Shown: positions 1 to 7,909, counted from the first letter of the stretch. The stretch: DNA of 17,191 nucleotides from Sedimenticola sp. (GCA_030619405.1 JAUXBK010000027.1:1-17191); one strand, 5' to 3'. The notes: generated from the sequence alone by a model not told the origin. A program made the numbers and translations.

Positions 1-117
1 GCTGCTCTGCCATCACCTTCGTGATCGCCGCCGTCAGCGTGGTCTTGCCGTGGTCAACGTGACCGATTGTGCCCACATTGACATGCGGCTTTGTGCGCTC
101 GAATTTTTTCTTGGACA
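1..117. repeat. Terminal direct repeat, left copy (within tuf)
   Basis: Bases 1-117 are identical to 17075-17191. Both copies are the first part of a tuf coding sequence. The repeat ends exactly at both window ends, as expected for a contig broken at a duplicated gene with an assembler-sized overlap. Confidence 0.95.
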
Positions 118-118
118 C
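1..118 (-). CDS. tuf: Elongation factor Tu, downstream copy, 5' fragment (39 codons, runs off the window)
   Basis: EF-Tu delivers aminoacyl-tRNA to the ribosomal A site as a GTP complex. Only the N-terminal 39 codons are present; the rest lies beyond base 1. The start is GTG at 118-116, as is usual for tuf in E. coli, preceded by a GAGGG ribosome binding site at 128-132 with 9 nt spacing. The P-loop GHVDHGKT is visible at residues 19-26. The gene lies 20 bp after the fusA stop, the classic str-operon order rpsL-rpsG-fusA-tufA, so it is presumably tufA and co-transcribed with fusA. Bases 1-117 are identical to 17075-17191 in the other tuf copy. The identification is certain; whether the rest of the gene differs from the other copy cannot be seen. 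Confidence 0.95.
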   Translation of the reverse strand, partial: MSKKKFERTKPHVNVGTIGHVDHGKTTLTAAITKVMAEQ

Positions 119-138
119 GGTTCTCTACCCTCTGAGGA

Positions 139-2235
139 TCATTGTTTCTTAGAAATCGCCTCGGCGATGCTCGCCGGGACTTCACTGTATTTCGCAAACT
201 CCATACTGTAGGTGGCCCGACCCTGGGTTGCAGATCGCAGGTCCGTGGCGTATCCGAACATCTCGGACAGGGGCACCTCCGCCTTGATCTGCTTCCCGGC
301 AGGCGAGTCATCCATACCCTGCACCAGGCCGCGCCGGCTGCTCAGGTCACCCATCACGTCGCCCATATAGTCTTCAGGCGTGACGACCTCGACCTTCATA
401 ACGGGCTCCAGCAGCACCGGGCGGGCTTTCTTCGCACCCTCCTTGAAGCACATGGACCCGGCGATCTTGAAGGCCATTTCGGAGGAGTCGACTTCGTGAT
501 AGGACCCGTCGTAGAGCGTGACCTTGACATCGACCACCGGATAACCGGCGATGACGCCATTCTTCATCTGCTCCTGTACGCCCTTGTCGACCGCGGGAAT
601 ATACTCTCTCGGAACCACACCGCCCACGATTTCATTGACGAACTCGTAGCCGGTCCCTGCCTCCTGCGGTTCGATACGCAGGTAGACATGACCATACTGG
701 CCGCGACCACCGGACTGACGGACAAACTTGCCTTCCTGTTCTAGCGTCTTGCGAATGGTCTCGCGGTAGGCCACCTGAGGCGCCCCCACGTTGGCCTCTA
801 CACTGAACTCGCGCCGCATCCGCTCGACGATGATCTCCAGATGCAGCTCACCCATACCAGCGATAATGGTCTGACCTGACTCCTCGTCCGTCGAGACGCG
901 GAACGAAGGGTCCTCATGGGCCAACTTGGAGAGCGCGACGCCCATCTTCTCCTGATCCGCCTTGCTCTTGGGTTCCACCGCAACCGCGATGACCGGTTCC
1001 GGAAACTCCATCCGCTCCAGGGTGATGACATCGCTGGTGGCACACAGGGTGTCGCCGGTAGTCACATCCTTCAGACCGACCGCGGCAGCGATATCGCCAG
1101 CGCACACCTCTTTGATCTCTTCCCGGCTGTTGGCGTGCATCTGCAGGATGCGCCCGACGCGCTCTTTCCGGGATCTTACCGAGTTATAAACAGTGTCGCC
1201 CGACTTCAGCACACCGGAGTAAACCCGAAAGAATGTCAGGGTACCAACGAATGGGTCCGTGGCGATCTTGAAAGCCAGTGCAGCGAAAGGAGCCTCGTCC
1301 TCCGCCGGGCGGGCAGCCTCGGTCTCAGCCTTGTCATCCAGGATGCCCGTGATCGGGGGCACATCCACCGGAGACGGCATGAACTCGATGACCGCGTCCA
1401 ACATCGCCTGCACGCCTTTGTTCTTGAAGGCGGAGCCGCACAGTATGGGCGTGATCTCGCTGGCCAGGGTACGGGCACGCAGTCCGGACTTGATCTCCTC
1501 GATGGTCAACTCCTCACCCTCGAGGTATTTCTCCATCAGCTCGTCATTGGCCTCGGCCGCTGCCTCGACCATATTGGCGCGCCACTCGCCGCACAGATCG
1601 ACCAGATCGGCAGGGATCTCCTGCTCCTCATATTTCATGCCACGGGACTCTTCATCCCAGATAATGGCCTTCATCTTGACCAGATCGACGACACCCTTGA
1701 AATCCTCTTCCGCGCCGATATTAATCTGCAGCGGCACCGGGTTGGCACCAAGGCGATCCCGCAACTGCTCGACCACCCGCAGGAAGTTGGCACCCATGCG
1801 GTCCATCTTGTTGACGAACGCCAGTCGGGGCACACCGTACTTGTTGGCCTGGCGCCAGACCGTTTCGGACTGGGGCTCGACACCACCAACGGCGCAGAAC
1901 ACCGCACAGGCGCCATCCAGCACCCGCAGGGAGCGCTCCACCTCAATGGTGAAATCCACGTGTCCGGGGGTGTCGATGATATTGATACGATGCTCCGGGA
2001 ACTGCTGGTCCATCCCGCTCCAGAAACAGGTAGTGGCTGCAGAGGTGATGGTGATACCACGCTCCTGCTCCTGCTCCATCCAGTCCATGGTCGCGGCGCC
2101 GTCGTGCACCTCGCCGATCTTGTGCGAGACACCGGTATAATAAAGGATACGCTCGGTCGTGGTGGTCTTGCCGGCATCGATATGGGCCATGATGCCAAGA
2201 TTGCGATAACGCCCGATAGGAGTGCTGCGTGCCAC
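139..2235 (-). CDS. fusA: Elongation factor G
   Basis: This is the ribosomal translocase GTPase, which moves tRNA and mRNA after peptide bond formation and helps recycle ribosomes with RRF. It has 698 residues against about 704 in E. coli. The GTPase motifs are intact: AHIDAGKT at 17-24, RGITI at 59-63, DTPGH at 88-92 and NKMD at 142-145. The later domains carry the usual EF-G sequences, including GGRGQYGHV and SSRRGLVQGM. The start is GTG at 2235-2233, which gives the canonical MARSTPIGRYRN N terminus; the ribosome binding site is weak (ACGGGA). The stop is TGA. It follows rpsG by 67 bp and precedes tuf by 20 bp in the str operon. A single EF-G of this length is the housekeeping form, not the FusA2 paralogue. 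Confidence 0.98.
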   Translation of the reverse strand: MARSTPIGRYRNLGIMAHIDAGKTTTTERILYYTGVSHKIGEVHDGAATMDWMEQEQERGITITSAATTCFWSGMDQQFPEHRINIIDTPGHVDFTIEVERSLRVLDGACAVFCAVGGVEPQSETVWRQANKYGVPRLAFVNKMDRMGANFLRVVEQLRDRLGANPVPLQINIGAEEDFKGVVDLVKMKAIIWDEESRGMKYEEQEIPADLVDLCGEWRANMVEAAAEANDELMEKYLEGEELTIEEIKSGLRARTLASEITPILCGSAFKNKGVQAMLDAVIEFMPSPVDVPPITGILDDKAETEAARPAEDEAPFAALAFKIATDPFVGTLTFFRVYSGVLKSGDTVYNSVRSRKERVGRILQMHANSREEIKEVCAGDIAAAVGLKDVTTGDTLCATSDVITLERMEFPEPVIAVAVEPKSKADQEKMGVALSKLAHEDPSFRVSTDEESGQTIIAGMGELHLEIIVERMRREFSVEANVGAPQVAYRETIRKTLEQEGKFVRQSGGRGQYGHVYLRIEPQEAGTGYEFVNEIVGGVVPREYIPAVDKGVQEQMKNGVIAGYPVVDVKVTLYDGSYHEVDSSEMAFKIAGSMCFKEGAKKARPVLLEPVMKVEVVTPEDYMGDVMGDLSSRRGLVQGMDDSPAGKQIKAEVPLSEMFGYATDLRSATQGRATYSMEFAKYSEVPASIAEAISKKQ

Positions 2236-2302
2236 GTCTAGTTCCCGTTAAACTAATGTATAAAGAGCAAAAAAAGCGCGTTATTCGAAGCCGGCTCTGC
2301 TA

Positions 2303-2773
2303 CTACCACCGATAGTGGGAGAACGCCTTGTTGGCTTCCGCCATTCGGTGCGTGTCTTCCCGCTTCTTGACTGCCGAGCCGCGGGATTCCGCCGCATCCG
2401 ACAACTCACCTGCCAGCCGGTACGCCATAGACTTCTCGGAACGTTTGCGCGCCGCATCGATCAGCCAGCGCATAGCCAGGGTGTTACGCCGCGAAGGCCG
2501 CACCTCGATCGGTATCTGGTAGGTGGCACCACCCACACGACGAGACTTCACCTCCACCACCGGACGCACATTTTCCAGCGCCTTATCGAGGATATCCATC
2601 GGTTCGCCGCCAGCCCGCTCGCTCACCCGATCGAGCGCCCCATACAAAATCTTCTCGGCGATCGATTTCTTACCATTCACCATTACCATGGTGATGAACT
2701 TGGCGAGCAGTTTGCTACCGAACTTGGGGTCCGGAAGGATCTCCCGCTTCGCTGCCACTCTTCTTCTAGGCAT
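2303..2773 (-). CDS. rpsG: 30S ribosomal protein S7
   Basis: S7 is a primary 16S rRNA-binding protein that nucleates assembly of the 30S head and lies near the E site. The product has 156 residues, a normal length for the family, and begins MPRRRVAAKREILPDPKFGS with the expected basic N terminus and the conserved RVGGATYQIPIEV segment. The ATG start has only a weak ribosome binding site. The gene lies 34 bp downstream of rpsL, which suggests translational coupling, as known for the E. coli str operon, where S7 represses its own operon by binding the S12-S7 spacer. I cannot confirm that operator from sequence alone. The stop is TAG, followed directly by a second TAG in frame. Confidence 0.97.
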   Translation of the reverse strand: MPRRRVAAKREILPDPKFGSKLLAKFITMVMVNGKKSIAEKILYGALDRVSERAGGEPMDILDKALENVRPVVEVKSRRVGGATYQIPIEVRPSRRNTLAMRWLIDAARKRSEKSMAYRLAGELSDAAESRGSAVKKREDTHRMAEANKAFSHYRW

Positions 2774-2807
2774 GACTCTTGTCTCGTTTTTCCGTTGATG
2801 CTATCAA

Positions 2808-3182
2808 TCAGCTCTTGGGCCGCTTGGCCCCGTACTTGGAACGGCCCTGGCGACGACTCTCGACACCCGAGGTGTCCAGGCTTCCGCGAACCACGTGGTA
2901 GCGCACACCAGGAAGGTCCTTGACTCGACCACCTCGAAGCAGCACCACCGAGTGCTCCTGCAGATTGTGTCCCTCACCACCGATATAGGTGGTCACCTCG
3001 AAGCCGTTGGTCAGCCGCACACGGGCAACCTTACGCAGCGCCGAGTTGGGTTTCTTGGGCGTGGTCGTATACACGCGGGTACAGACGCCACGCTTCTGAG
3101 GACAGGCCTCAAGGGCCGGCACATTGCTCTTTTCGATTTTACGCTTGCGCGGCTTGCGCACCAGCTGGTTGATCGTCGTCAT
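2808..3182 (-). CDS. rpsL: 30S ribosomal protein S12
   Basis: S12 is the decoding-centre protein of the small subunit. The 124-residue length equals the E. coli protein. The TTTPKKPNSALRK and GRVKDLPGVRYH segments are present. Counting Met, Lys43 and Lys88 are unchanged, so the streptomycin-target positions are wild type; Asp89 is the residue that RimO methylthiolates in E. coli. The start is ATG at 3182-3180. A purine-rich AAGGTGGG lies slightly far upstream, about 10-13 nt. rpsL is the first gene of the str operon here. It follows a 494-bp spacer holding a strong sigma70-type promoter and a structured leader, so it is probably expressed separately from, as well as by read-through of, rpoBC. 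Confidence 0.98.
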   Translation of the reverse strand: MTTINQLVRKPRKRKIEKSNVPALEACPQKRGVCTRVYTTTPKKPNSALRKVARVRLTNGFEVTTYIGGEGHNLQEHSVVLLRGGRVKDLPGVRYHVVRGSLDTSGVESRRQGRSKYGAKRPKS

Positions 3183-3391
3183 TAACTAAATCCCACCTTC
3201 TCTAGAGAGTCGCGTCAGCGCTCCCTTACGCCCCAGAAAAGCGAGCAATCGACCCCCGCCCGGTCTGAATCCCATCCCGGGAGCGCTCGATTGCTGGTCA
3301 GTAACCTTCCCGAGGAGTTGTCAGCGCCCTGGAAGATCAAACTAAAGAAACAATCAGCCGACGCCACTGGCCGACCTGATTGAGAGCGCGA
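3183..3391 (-). promoter_or_regulatory. Structured 5' leader of the rpsL-rpsG-fusA-tuf transcript
   Basis: This stretch lies between the predicted transcription start (about 3381-3386) and rpsL, and no ORF of note is present. On the transcript it holds three pairings. CAATCAG (3382-3376) pairs with CTGATTG (3357-3351), forming a hairpin at the very 5' end. AGCAATCGA (3295-3287) pairs with TCGATTGCT (3252-3244), 9 bp. AGCGCTCCC (3287-3279) pairs with GGGAGCGCT (3225-3217), 9 bp. The last two cross each other and share base 3287, so they are either alternative or a pseudoknot. The regulatory role is inferred; I do not recognise a named leader family. Confidence 0.55.
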
Positions 3392-3420
3392 ATACTACGC
3401 ATGTGGGTACTCCTTGTCAA
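3392..3420 (-). promoter_or_regulatory. Sigma70-type promoter of the str operon
   Basis: On the minus strand a perfect -35 box TTGACA (3420-3415) and a -10 box TAGTAT (3397-3392) are separated by exactly 17 bp. The discriminator after the -10 box is GC-rich (TCGCGC), a feature of promoters under stringent (ppGpp) control in E. coli. The start point should fall near 3381-3386, about 200 nt upstream of rpsL. The -35 box directly abuts the small hairpin and the outer edge of the heptad-repeat element, so the element sits just upstream of this promoter. Confidence 0.8.
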
Positions 3421-3433
3421 GCCTCTTCGAGGC
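3421..3433 (-). other. Small hairpin between heptad array and str promoter
   Basis: GCCTC and GAGGC form a 5-bp stem with a 3-base loop. It is flush with the outer end of the left heptad arm and abuts the -35 box of the str promoter. There is no T tract after it on the minus strand, so it is not a convincing intrinsic terminator. Confidence 0.35.
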
Positions 3434-3679
3434 AGGTACTAGGTACTAGGTGCTAGGTACTAGGTACTCAGGAAAAGACAAAACCACTCTCTTAACCAGG
3501 GGTGCAGGCCTCCCTTGAGGGTCCCTCTCTCAGGAGTGAGGGAATCAGGTGAACCAAGAACTGACGGCCAAGAGTTGGGGCTTGCAAGGTTTTTATCTTT
3601 TCCTAGTACCTCGTGCCTAGTACCTAGTACCTAGTACCTGTCTTTTTCCTAGTACCTAGTACCTCGAACCTCGAACCTA
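3431..3679 (-). repeat. Palindromic heptad-repeat element (rpoC-rpsL spacer)
   Basis: This is an inverted-repeat element of about 249 bp. The left arm has five units of AGGTACT (3434-3468; one is AGGTGCT) followed by AGGAAAAGACAAAACC (to 3485). The right arm is the inverse: GGTTTTTATCTTTTCC (3588-3603), five units of TAGTACC (3604-3638; one is TCGTGCC), an 11-bp interruption containing TCTTTTTCC, then four more units (3650-3677; the last two are TCGAACC). The outermost right unit contains the rpoC TAG stop at 3677-3679. The core of about 100 bp has a small hairpin (TCCCTC 3522-3527 with GAGGGA 3538-3543) and no gene. The element shares boxes and heptads, but not the core, with 14719-14850. 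Confidence 0.85.
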
Positions 3680-6600
3680 TATTTCAGTATTGAGCGCCTG
3701 CTTGATCGCCTCTGCCACCTCATCGGCACCCATCTCGACCTTGCTCTCTCCTTCGGCCTCCGCTGTCAGCTCTTCGTGACGGCGACGGCGGCGTTCGTTG
3801 TGATAGGAGAGTCCGGTGCCTGCGGGTATCAACCGTCCCACGATCACGTTCTCCTTCAACCCCATCAGTGGATCGCTGGAGCCACGCACGGCAGCTTCGG
3901 TCAATACCCGCGTGGTCTCCTGGAAGGAGGCGGCTGAGATGAACGATTCCGTCGCCAGTGAGGCCTTGGTGATACCCAGCAGCAGCGGCTCCCATAGAGC
4001 GGGTTGTTTGCCCTCTGCTTCCATCTCTTTACTGATCTCTATCGCCCGCGACTTTTCCACCTGTTCGCCGCGTAACAGCCGGGTGTCTCCGGGAGCGGTT
4101 ACCTCCACCTTGCGCAACATCTGACGAATGATGACCTCGATATGCTTGTCGTTGATCTTCACGCCCTGCAGTCGATAGACATCCTGGATCTCCTTGACCA
4201 GGTAAGCCGCCAGTTCGGTGACTCCTTTCAGCCGCAGGATGTCGTGGGTATTGAGCTCACCTTCCGAGATCACCTCGCCCTTCTCAACCTGCTCACCCTC
4301 GAACACGTTGACGTGACGCCACTTCGGAATGAGTTCCTCATGCTGTTCGCCATCTGCATCCGTGATCACCAGACGTTGCTTACCCTTGGTATCCTTGCCA
4401 AAACTGACGGTACCCGTTGCCTCTGCAAGAATTGCCGGGTCCTTCGGCTTACGCGCCTCGAACAGATCGGCCACCCGGGGAAGACCACCGGTGATGTCAC
4501 GGGTCTTGGAAGACTCCTGGGGCAGGCGGGCCAGCGTATCACCGACCTGCACCTCGGAACCATCGGCCACAATGACGATGGCACCGGCGGTCAGATAGTA
4601 GTGGGCCGGGATATCCGTACCGGCAATGTTGAGGTCGTTGCCCTCCTCGTCCACCAGCTTCAGCATCGGACGCATATCCTTGCCGGCCGACGGGCGCTGC
4701 TTGGGGTCGATCACCTCCAAAGAGGTCAGGCCGGTCACATCGTCCACCTGACTCTGCACCGTCACGCCGTCGATGAAGTCGACAAACCGGATCCTGCCCG
4801 CGACCTCAGTGATCACCGGGTGAGTATGGGGGTCCCAGTTGGCGACCATCTGACCGCCAGCCACCGAGTCACTATCCGACACCAGGATATTGGCACCATA
4901 AGGTACCTTGTAGCGCTCTTTTTCGCGACCCACATCATCCAGTACCGTCAGTTCGCCGGAACGGGATACCGCCACCAGCTTGCCACTGTGGTGGTGTACC
5001 GTCTTGATGTTGTGCAGATGCACTGTGCCGGTGGTTTTCACGTCGATGCTGTTGACTGCCGCCGCCCTGGAAGCGGCACCGCCGATATGGAAGGTACGCA
5101 TGGTGAGCTGGGTGCCCGGTTCACCAATGGACTGAGCCGCGATCACGCCGACCGCCTCACCAAGATTGGCCCTGTGACCACGGGCCAGATCGCGACCGTA
5201 ACACTTGGAGCAGACACCGACTTTGGCCTTGCAGGTGATCGGGGAACGCACCCGGACATGATCGACACCCTCTTCCTCCAATCGTTCCATCCACTCTTCA
5301 TCCAGCAGGGTTCCATATTCACAGATCACTTCGTCCGTGCCTGGCCTGAGGACATCCTCCACCGTCACCCGTCCGAGTATCCGCTCCCGCAGGGGCTCCA
5401 CCACATCACCCCCTTCGATAATGGGGTTCATCTGCAGACCGTCATCGGTACCACAATCCTGCTCCAGGACCACCATGTCCTGGGCCACATCCACCAGGCG
5501 ACGAGTAAGATAACCCGAGTTGGCCGTCTTCAGCGCCGTATCCGCGAGACCCTTGCGAGCACCATGGGTGGAGATGAAGTACTGCAGCACGTCCAGACCC
5601 TCACGGAAGTTGGCCGTGATCGGTGTCTCGATGATGGAACCGTCCGGCTTTGCCATCAGACCACGCATGCCGGCCAGCTGGCGAATCTGGGCTGCAGAGC
5701 CACGGGCCCCGGAATCGGCCATCATATAGATGGAGTTGAAGGAGTCCTGTTCGACTTCATTCCCCTCCCGGTCGATTACCGATTCTTTACCCAACTTGGC
5801 CATCATCGCCTTGGCCACCTGATCATTGGTGTGGGACCAGATATCCACCACCTTGTTGTAGCGTTCGCCGTTGGTCACCAGCCCCGAAGCGTACTGGTTC
5901 TCGATCTCCTTGACTTCCTGCTCGGCCGCGGCCAGGATCCGCTCCTTTTCTTCCGGTATGGTCATATCGTTCATGCCAATGGAGACCCCAGCCTTGGTCG
6001 CCAGGCGGAAGCCGAGGTACATCACCTGGTCGGCAAATACCACGGTCTCTTTCAGACCAGCCCGGCGGTAGCAGATATTGACCAGATTGGAGATAGAGCG
6101 CTTGTCCATCACCCGATTGATCAGGCTGAAGGGAAGTCCTGCAGGCAGGATTTCCGACAGCAGCGCGCGACCCACCGTGGTCTCGATGATCCGGGTCACA
6201 CTGACATTTTCGCCCTGCTCGTCCTGTTCCACATCCTGCATCCGCACCTTGACCCGTGCCTGCAGTCCCACCTGGCGCGACTCATAGGCTCGATGCACCT
6301 CTTTGACGTTGGCGAACACCATCCCCTCGCCCTTGCCGTTTTTATTTTCCCGATCCCTGATTTCCCGGGTCATGAAATAGAGGCCCAGCACCACATCCTG
6401 TGAAGGCACAATGATGGGTTCACCGTTGGCCGGCGAAAGCACGTTGTTGGTGGCCATCATCAGGGTACGGGCTTCCAGCTGCGCCTCGATGGAGAGGGGG
6501 ACATGCACCGCCATCTGGTCGCCATCGAAATCCGCATTGAAGGCGGTACAGACCAGCGGATGCAGCTGTATCGCCTTGCCCTCCACCAACACCGGTTCGA

Positions 6601-7909
6601 ATCCCTGGATGCCGAGACGATGCAGTGTGGGGGCGCGGTTCAGCATCACCGGGTGTTCCCGGATCACCTCTTCCAGGATATCCCAGACCTCACCGGTACC
6701 CCGCTCCACCAGTTTCTTGGCCGCCTTGATAGTGGTTGCAATGCCTCGCAGCTGCAACTTGGAGAAGATGAAAGGCTTGAACAGCTCCAACGCCATCTTT
6801 TTGGGCAGACCACACTGGTGCAGCTTCAGGGTCGGGCCGACCACGATCACGGAGCGGCCGGAGTAGTCGACGCGCTTGCCCAGCAGATTCTGACGAAAAC
6901 GCCCCTGCTTGCCCTTGATCATATCGGCCAGGGACTTGAGCGGACGCTTGTTGGTGCCGGTGATGGCGCGACCGCGGCGACCGTTGTCCAGCAGCGCGTC
7001 CACCGACTCCTGCAGCATCCGCTTCTCGTTGCGCACGATGATATCCGGTGCGTTCAGATCCAGCAGCCGCTTGAGCCGGTTGTTGCGGTTGATCACCCGG
7101 CGATAGAGATCATTCAGATCGGAAGTGGCGAAGCGGCCACCATCCAGCGGCACCAGGGGACGTAGCTCCGGCGGCAGCACCGGCAGCACCTGCATCACCA
7201 TCCACTCGGGCCGGTTGCCCGACTCCTCGAGGGACTCCACCAGCTTCAGGCGTTTGGTCAGCTTCTTCAGCTTGGTCTCTGAATTGGTGGCAGTGACCTC
7301 CTCACGCAGCCGCTCCACTTCCCGCCGCAGGTCGATGGTCCGCAACAGTTCATAGACCGCCTCGGCCCCCATGCGGGCATCGAACTCATCGCCATTCTCC
7401 TCGATCGCCTCCAGGTACTGCTCGTCAGTGAGCAGCTGCCCCCGTTCCAGCGGGGTCATCCCCGGGTCCACCACCACGAACGACTCGAAATAGAGTACCC
7501 GCTCGATGTCGCGCAGGGTCATGTCCAGCAACAAACCGATGCGGGAGGGGAGCGACTTGAGAAACCAGATGTGCGCCACCGGGCTCGCCAGCTCGATATG
7601 CCCCATACGCTCCCGGCGAACCTTCGCCAGGGTCACCTCGACCCCGCACTTTTCACACACCACGCCCCGGTGCTTGAGGCGCTTGTATTTGCCACAGAGG
7701 CATTCGTAATCGCTGATCGGCCCGAAGATCTTGGCGCAGAACAGGCCATCCCGCTCCGGCTTGAAGGTCCGGTAGTTGATGGTCTCCGGCTTCTTCACCT
7801 CACCATAGGACCATGAACGGATCATGTCGGGTGACGCCAGACCGATACGGATCGAGTCAAAGTCTTCGGACTGGCCCTGCTGTTTAAGAATCTTAAGTAG
7901 ATCTTTCAA
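3677..7909 (-). CDS. rpoC: DNA-directed RNA polymerase subunit beta'
   Basis: This is the largest RNA polymerase subunit; it carries the catalytic magnesium and most of the clamp. It has 1410 residues against 1407 in E. coli. The N-terminal zinc site is intact (Cys70, Cys72, Cys85, Cys88). The active-site motif NADFDGDQMAVH has Asp460, Asp462 and Asp464 at exactly the E. coli positions. The second zinc site (CKAKVGVCSKC) and the following trigger-loop/bridge region SIGEPGTQLTMRTFH are present. The start is TTG at 7909-7907, giving MKDLLKILK, with AGGAG at 7918-7922 and 8 nt spacing; E. coli uses GTG here. The gene lies 63 bp after rpoB. The TAG stop at 3677-3679 is shared with the first unit of a heptad-repeat element. 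Confidence 0.99.
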   Translation of the reverse strand: MKDLLKILKQQGQSEDFDSIRIGLASPDMIRSWSYGEVKKPETINYRTFKPERDGLFCAKIFGPISDYECLCGKYKRLKHRGVVCEKCGVEVTLAKVRRERMGHIELASPVAHIWFLKSLPSRIGLLLDMTLRDIERVLYFESFVVVDPGMTPLERGQLLTDEQYLEAIEENGDEFDARMGAEAVYELLRTIDLRREVERLREEVTATNSETKLKKLTKRLKLVESLEESGNRPEWMVMQVLPVLPPELRPLVPLDGGRFATSDLNDLYRRVINRNNRLKRLLDLNAPDIIVRNEKRMLQESVDALLDNGRRGRAITGTNKRPLKSLADMIKGKQGRFRQNLLGKRVDYSGRSVIVVGPTLKLHQCGLPKKMALELFKPFIFSKLQLRGIATTIKAAKKLVERGTGEVWDILEEVIREHPVMLNRAPTLHRLGIQGFEPVLVEGKAIQLHPLVCTAFNADFDGDQMAVHVPLSIEAQLEARTLMMATNNVLSPANGEPIIVPSQDVVLGLYFMTREIRDRENKNGKGEGMVFANVKEVHRAYESRQVGLQARVKVRMQDVEQDEQGENVSVTRIIETTVGRALLSEILPAGLPFSLINRVMDKRSISNLVNICYRRAGLKETVVFADQVMYLGFRLATKAGVSIGMNDMTIPEEKERILAAAEQEVKEIENQYASGLVTNGERYNKVVDIWSHTNDQVAKAMMAKLGKESVIDREGNEVEQDSFNSIYMMADSGARGSAAQIRQLAGMRGLMAKPDGSIIETPITANFREGLDVLQYFISTHGARKGLADTALKTANSGYLTRRLVDVAQDMVVLEQDCGTDDGLQMNPIIEGGDVVEPLRERILGRVTVEDVLRPGTDEVICEYGTLLDEEWMERLEEEGVDHVRVRSPITCKAKVGVCSKCYGRDLARGHRANLGEAVGVIAAQSIGEPGTQLTMRTFHIGGAASRAAAVNSIDVKTTGTVHLHNIKTVHHHSGKLVAVSRSGELTVLDDVGREKERYKVPYGANILVSDSDSVAGGQMVANWDPHTHPVITEVAGRIRFVDFIDGVTVQSQVDDVTGLTSLEVIDPKQRPSAGKDMRPMLKLVDEEGNDLNIAGTDIPAHYYLTAGAIVIVADGSEVQVGDTLARLPQESSKTRDITGGLPRVADLFEARKPKDPAILAEATGTVSFGKDTKGKQRLVITDADGEQHEELIPKWRHVNVFEGEQVEKGEVISEGELNTHDILRLKGVTELAAYLVKEIQDVYRLQGVKINDKHIEVIIRQMLRKVEVTAPGDTRLLRGEQVEKSRAIEISKEMEAEGKQPALWEPLLLGITKASLATESFISAASFQETTRVLTEAAVRGSSDPLMGLKENVIVGRLIPAGTGLSYHNERRRRRHEELTAEAEGESKVEMGADEVAEAIKQALNTEI

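Noticed and set aside
916..2241. A 441-codon plus-strand frame opposite fusA.
   Set aside because: It is an antisense shadow with the same composition artefact as the other antisense frames.
2236..2302. A promoter (TATACA) or terminator (T7 run) in the rpsG-fusA spacer.
   Set aside because: No matching -35 box at suitable spacing and no stem before the T run; fusA is expected to be co-transcribed with rpsG.
3431..3679. CRISPR array.
   Set aside because: The repeats are 7-bp tandem units without spacers and in inverted arms; no cas genes are present.
4142..6403. A 753-codon open frame on the plus strand inside rpoC.
   Set aside because: It is an antisense shadow of rpoC: His- and Gln-rich composition, no start context, no family resemblance.
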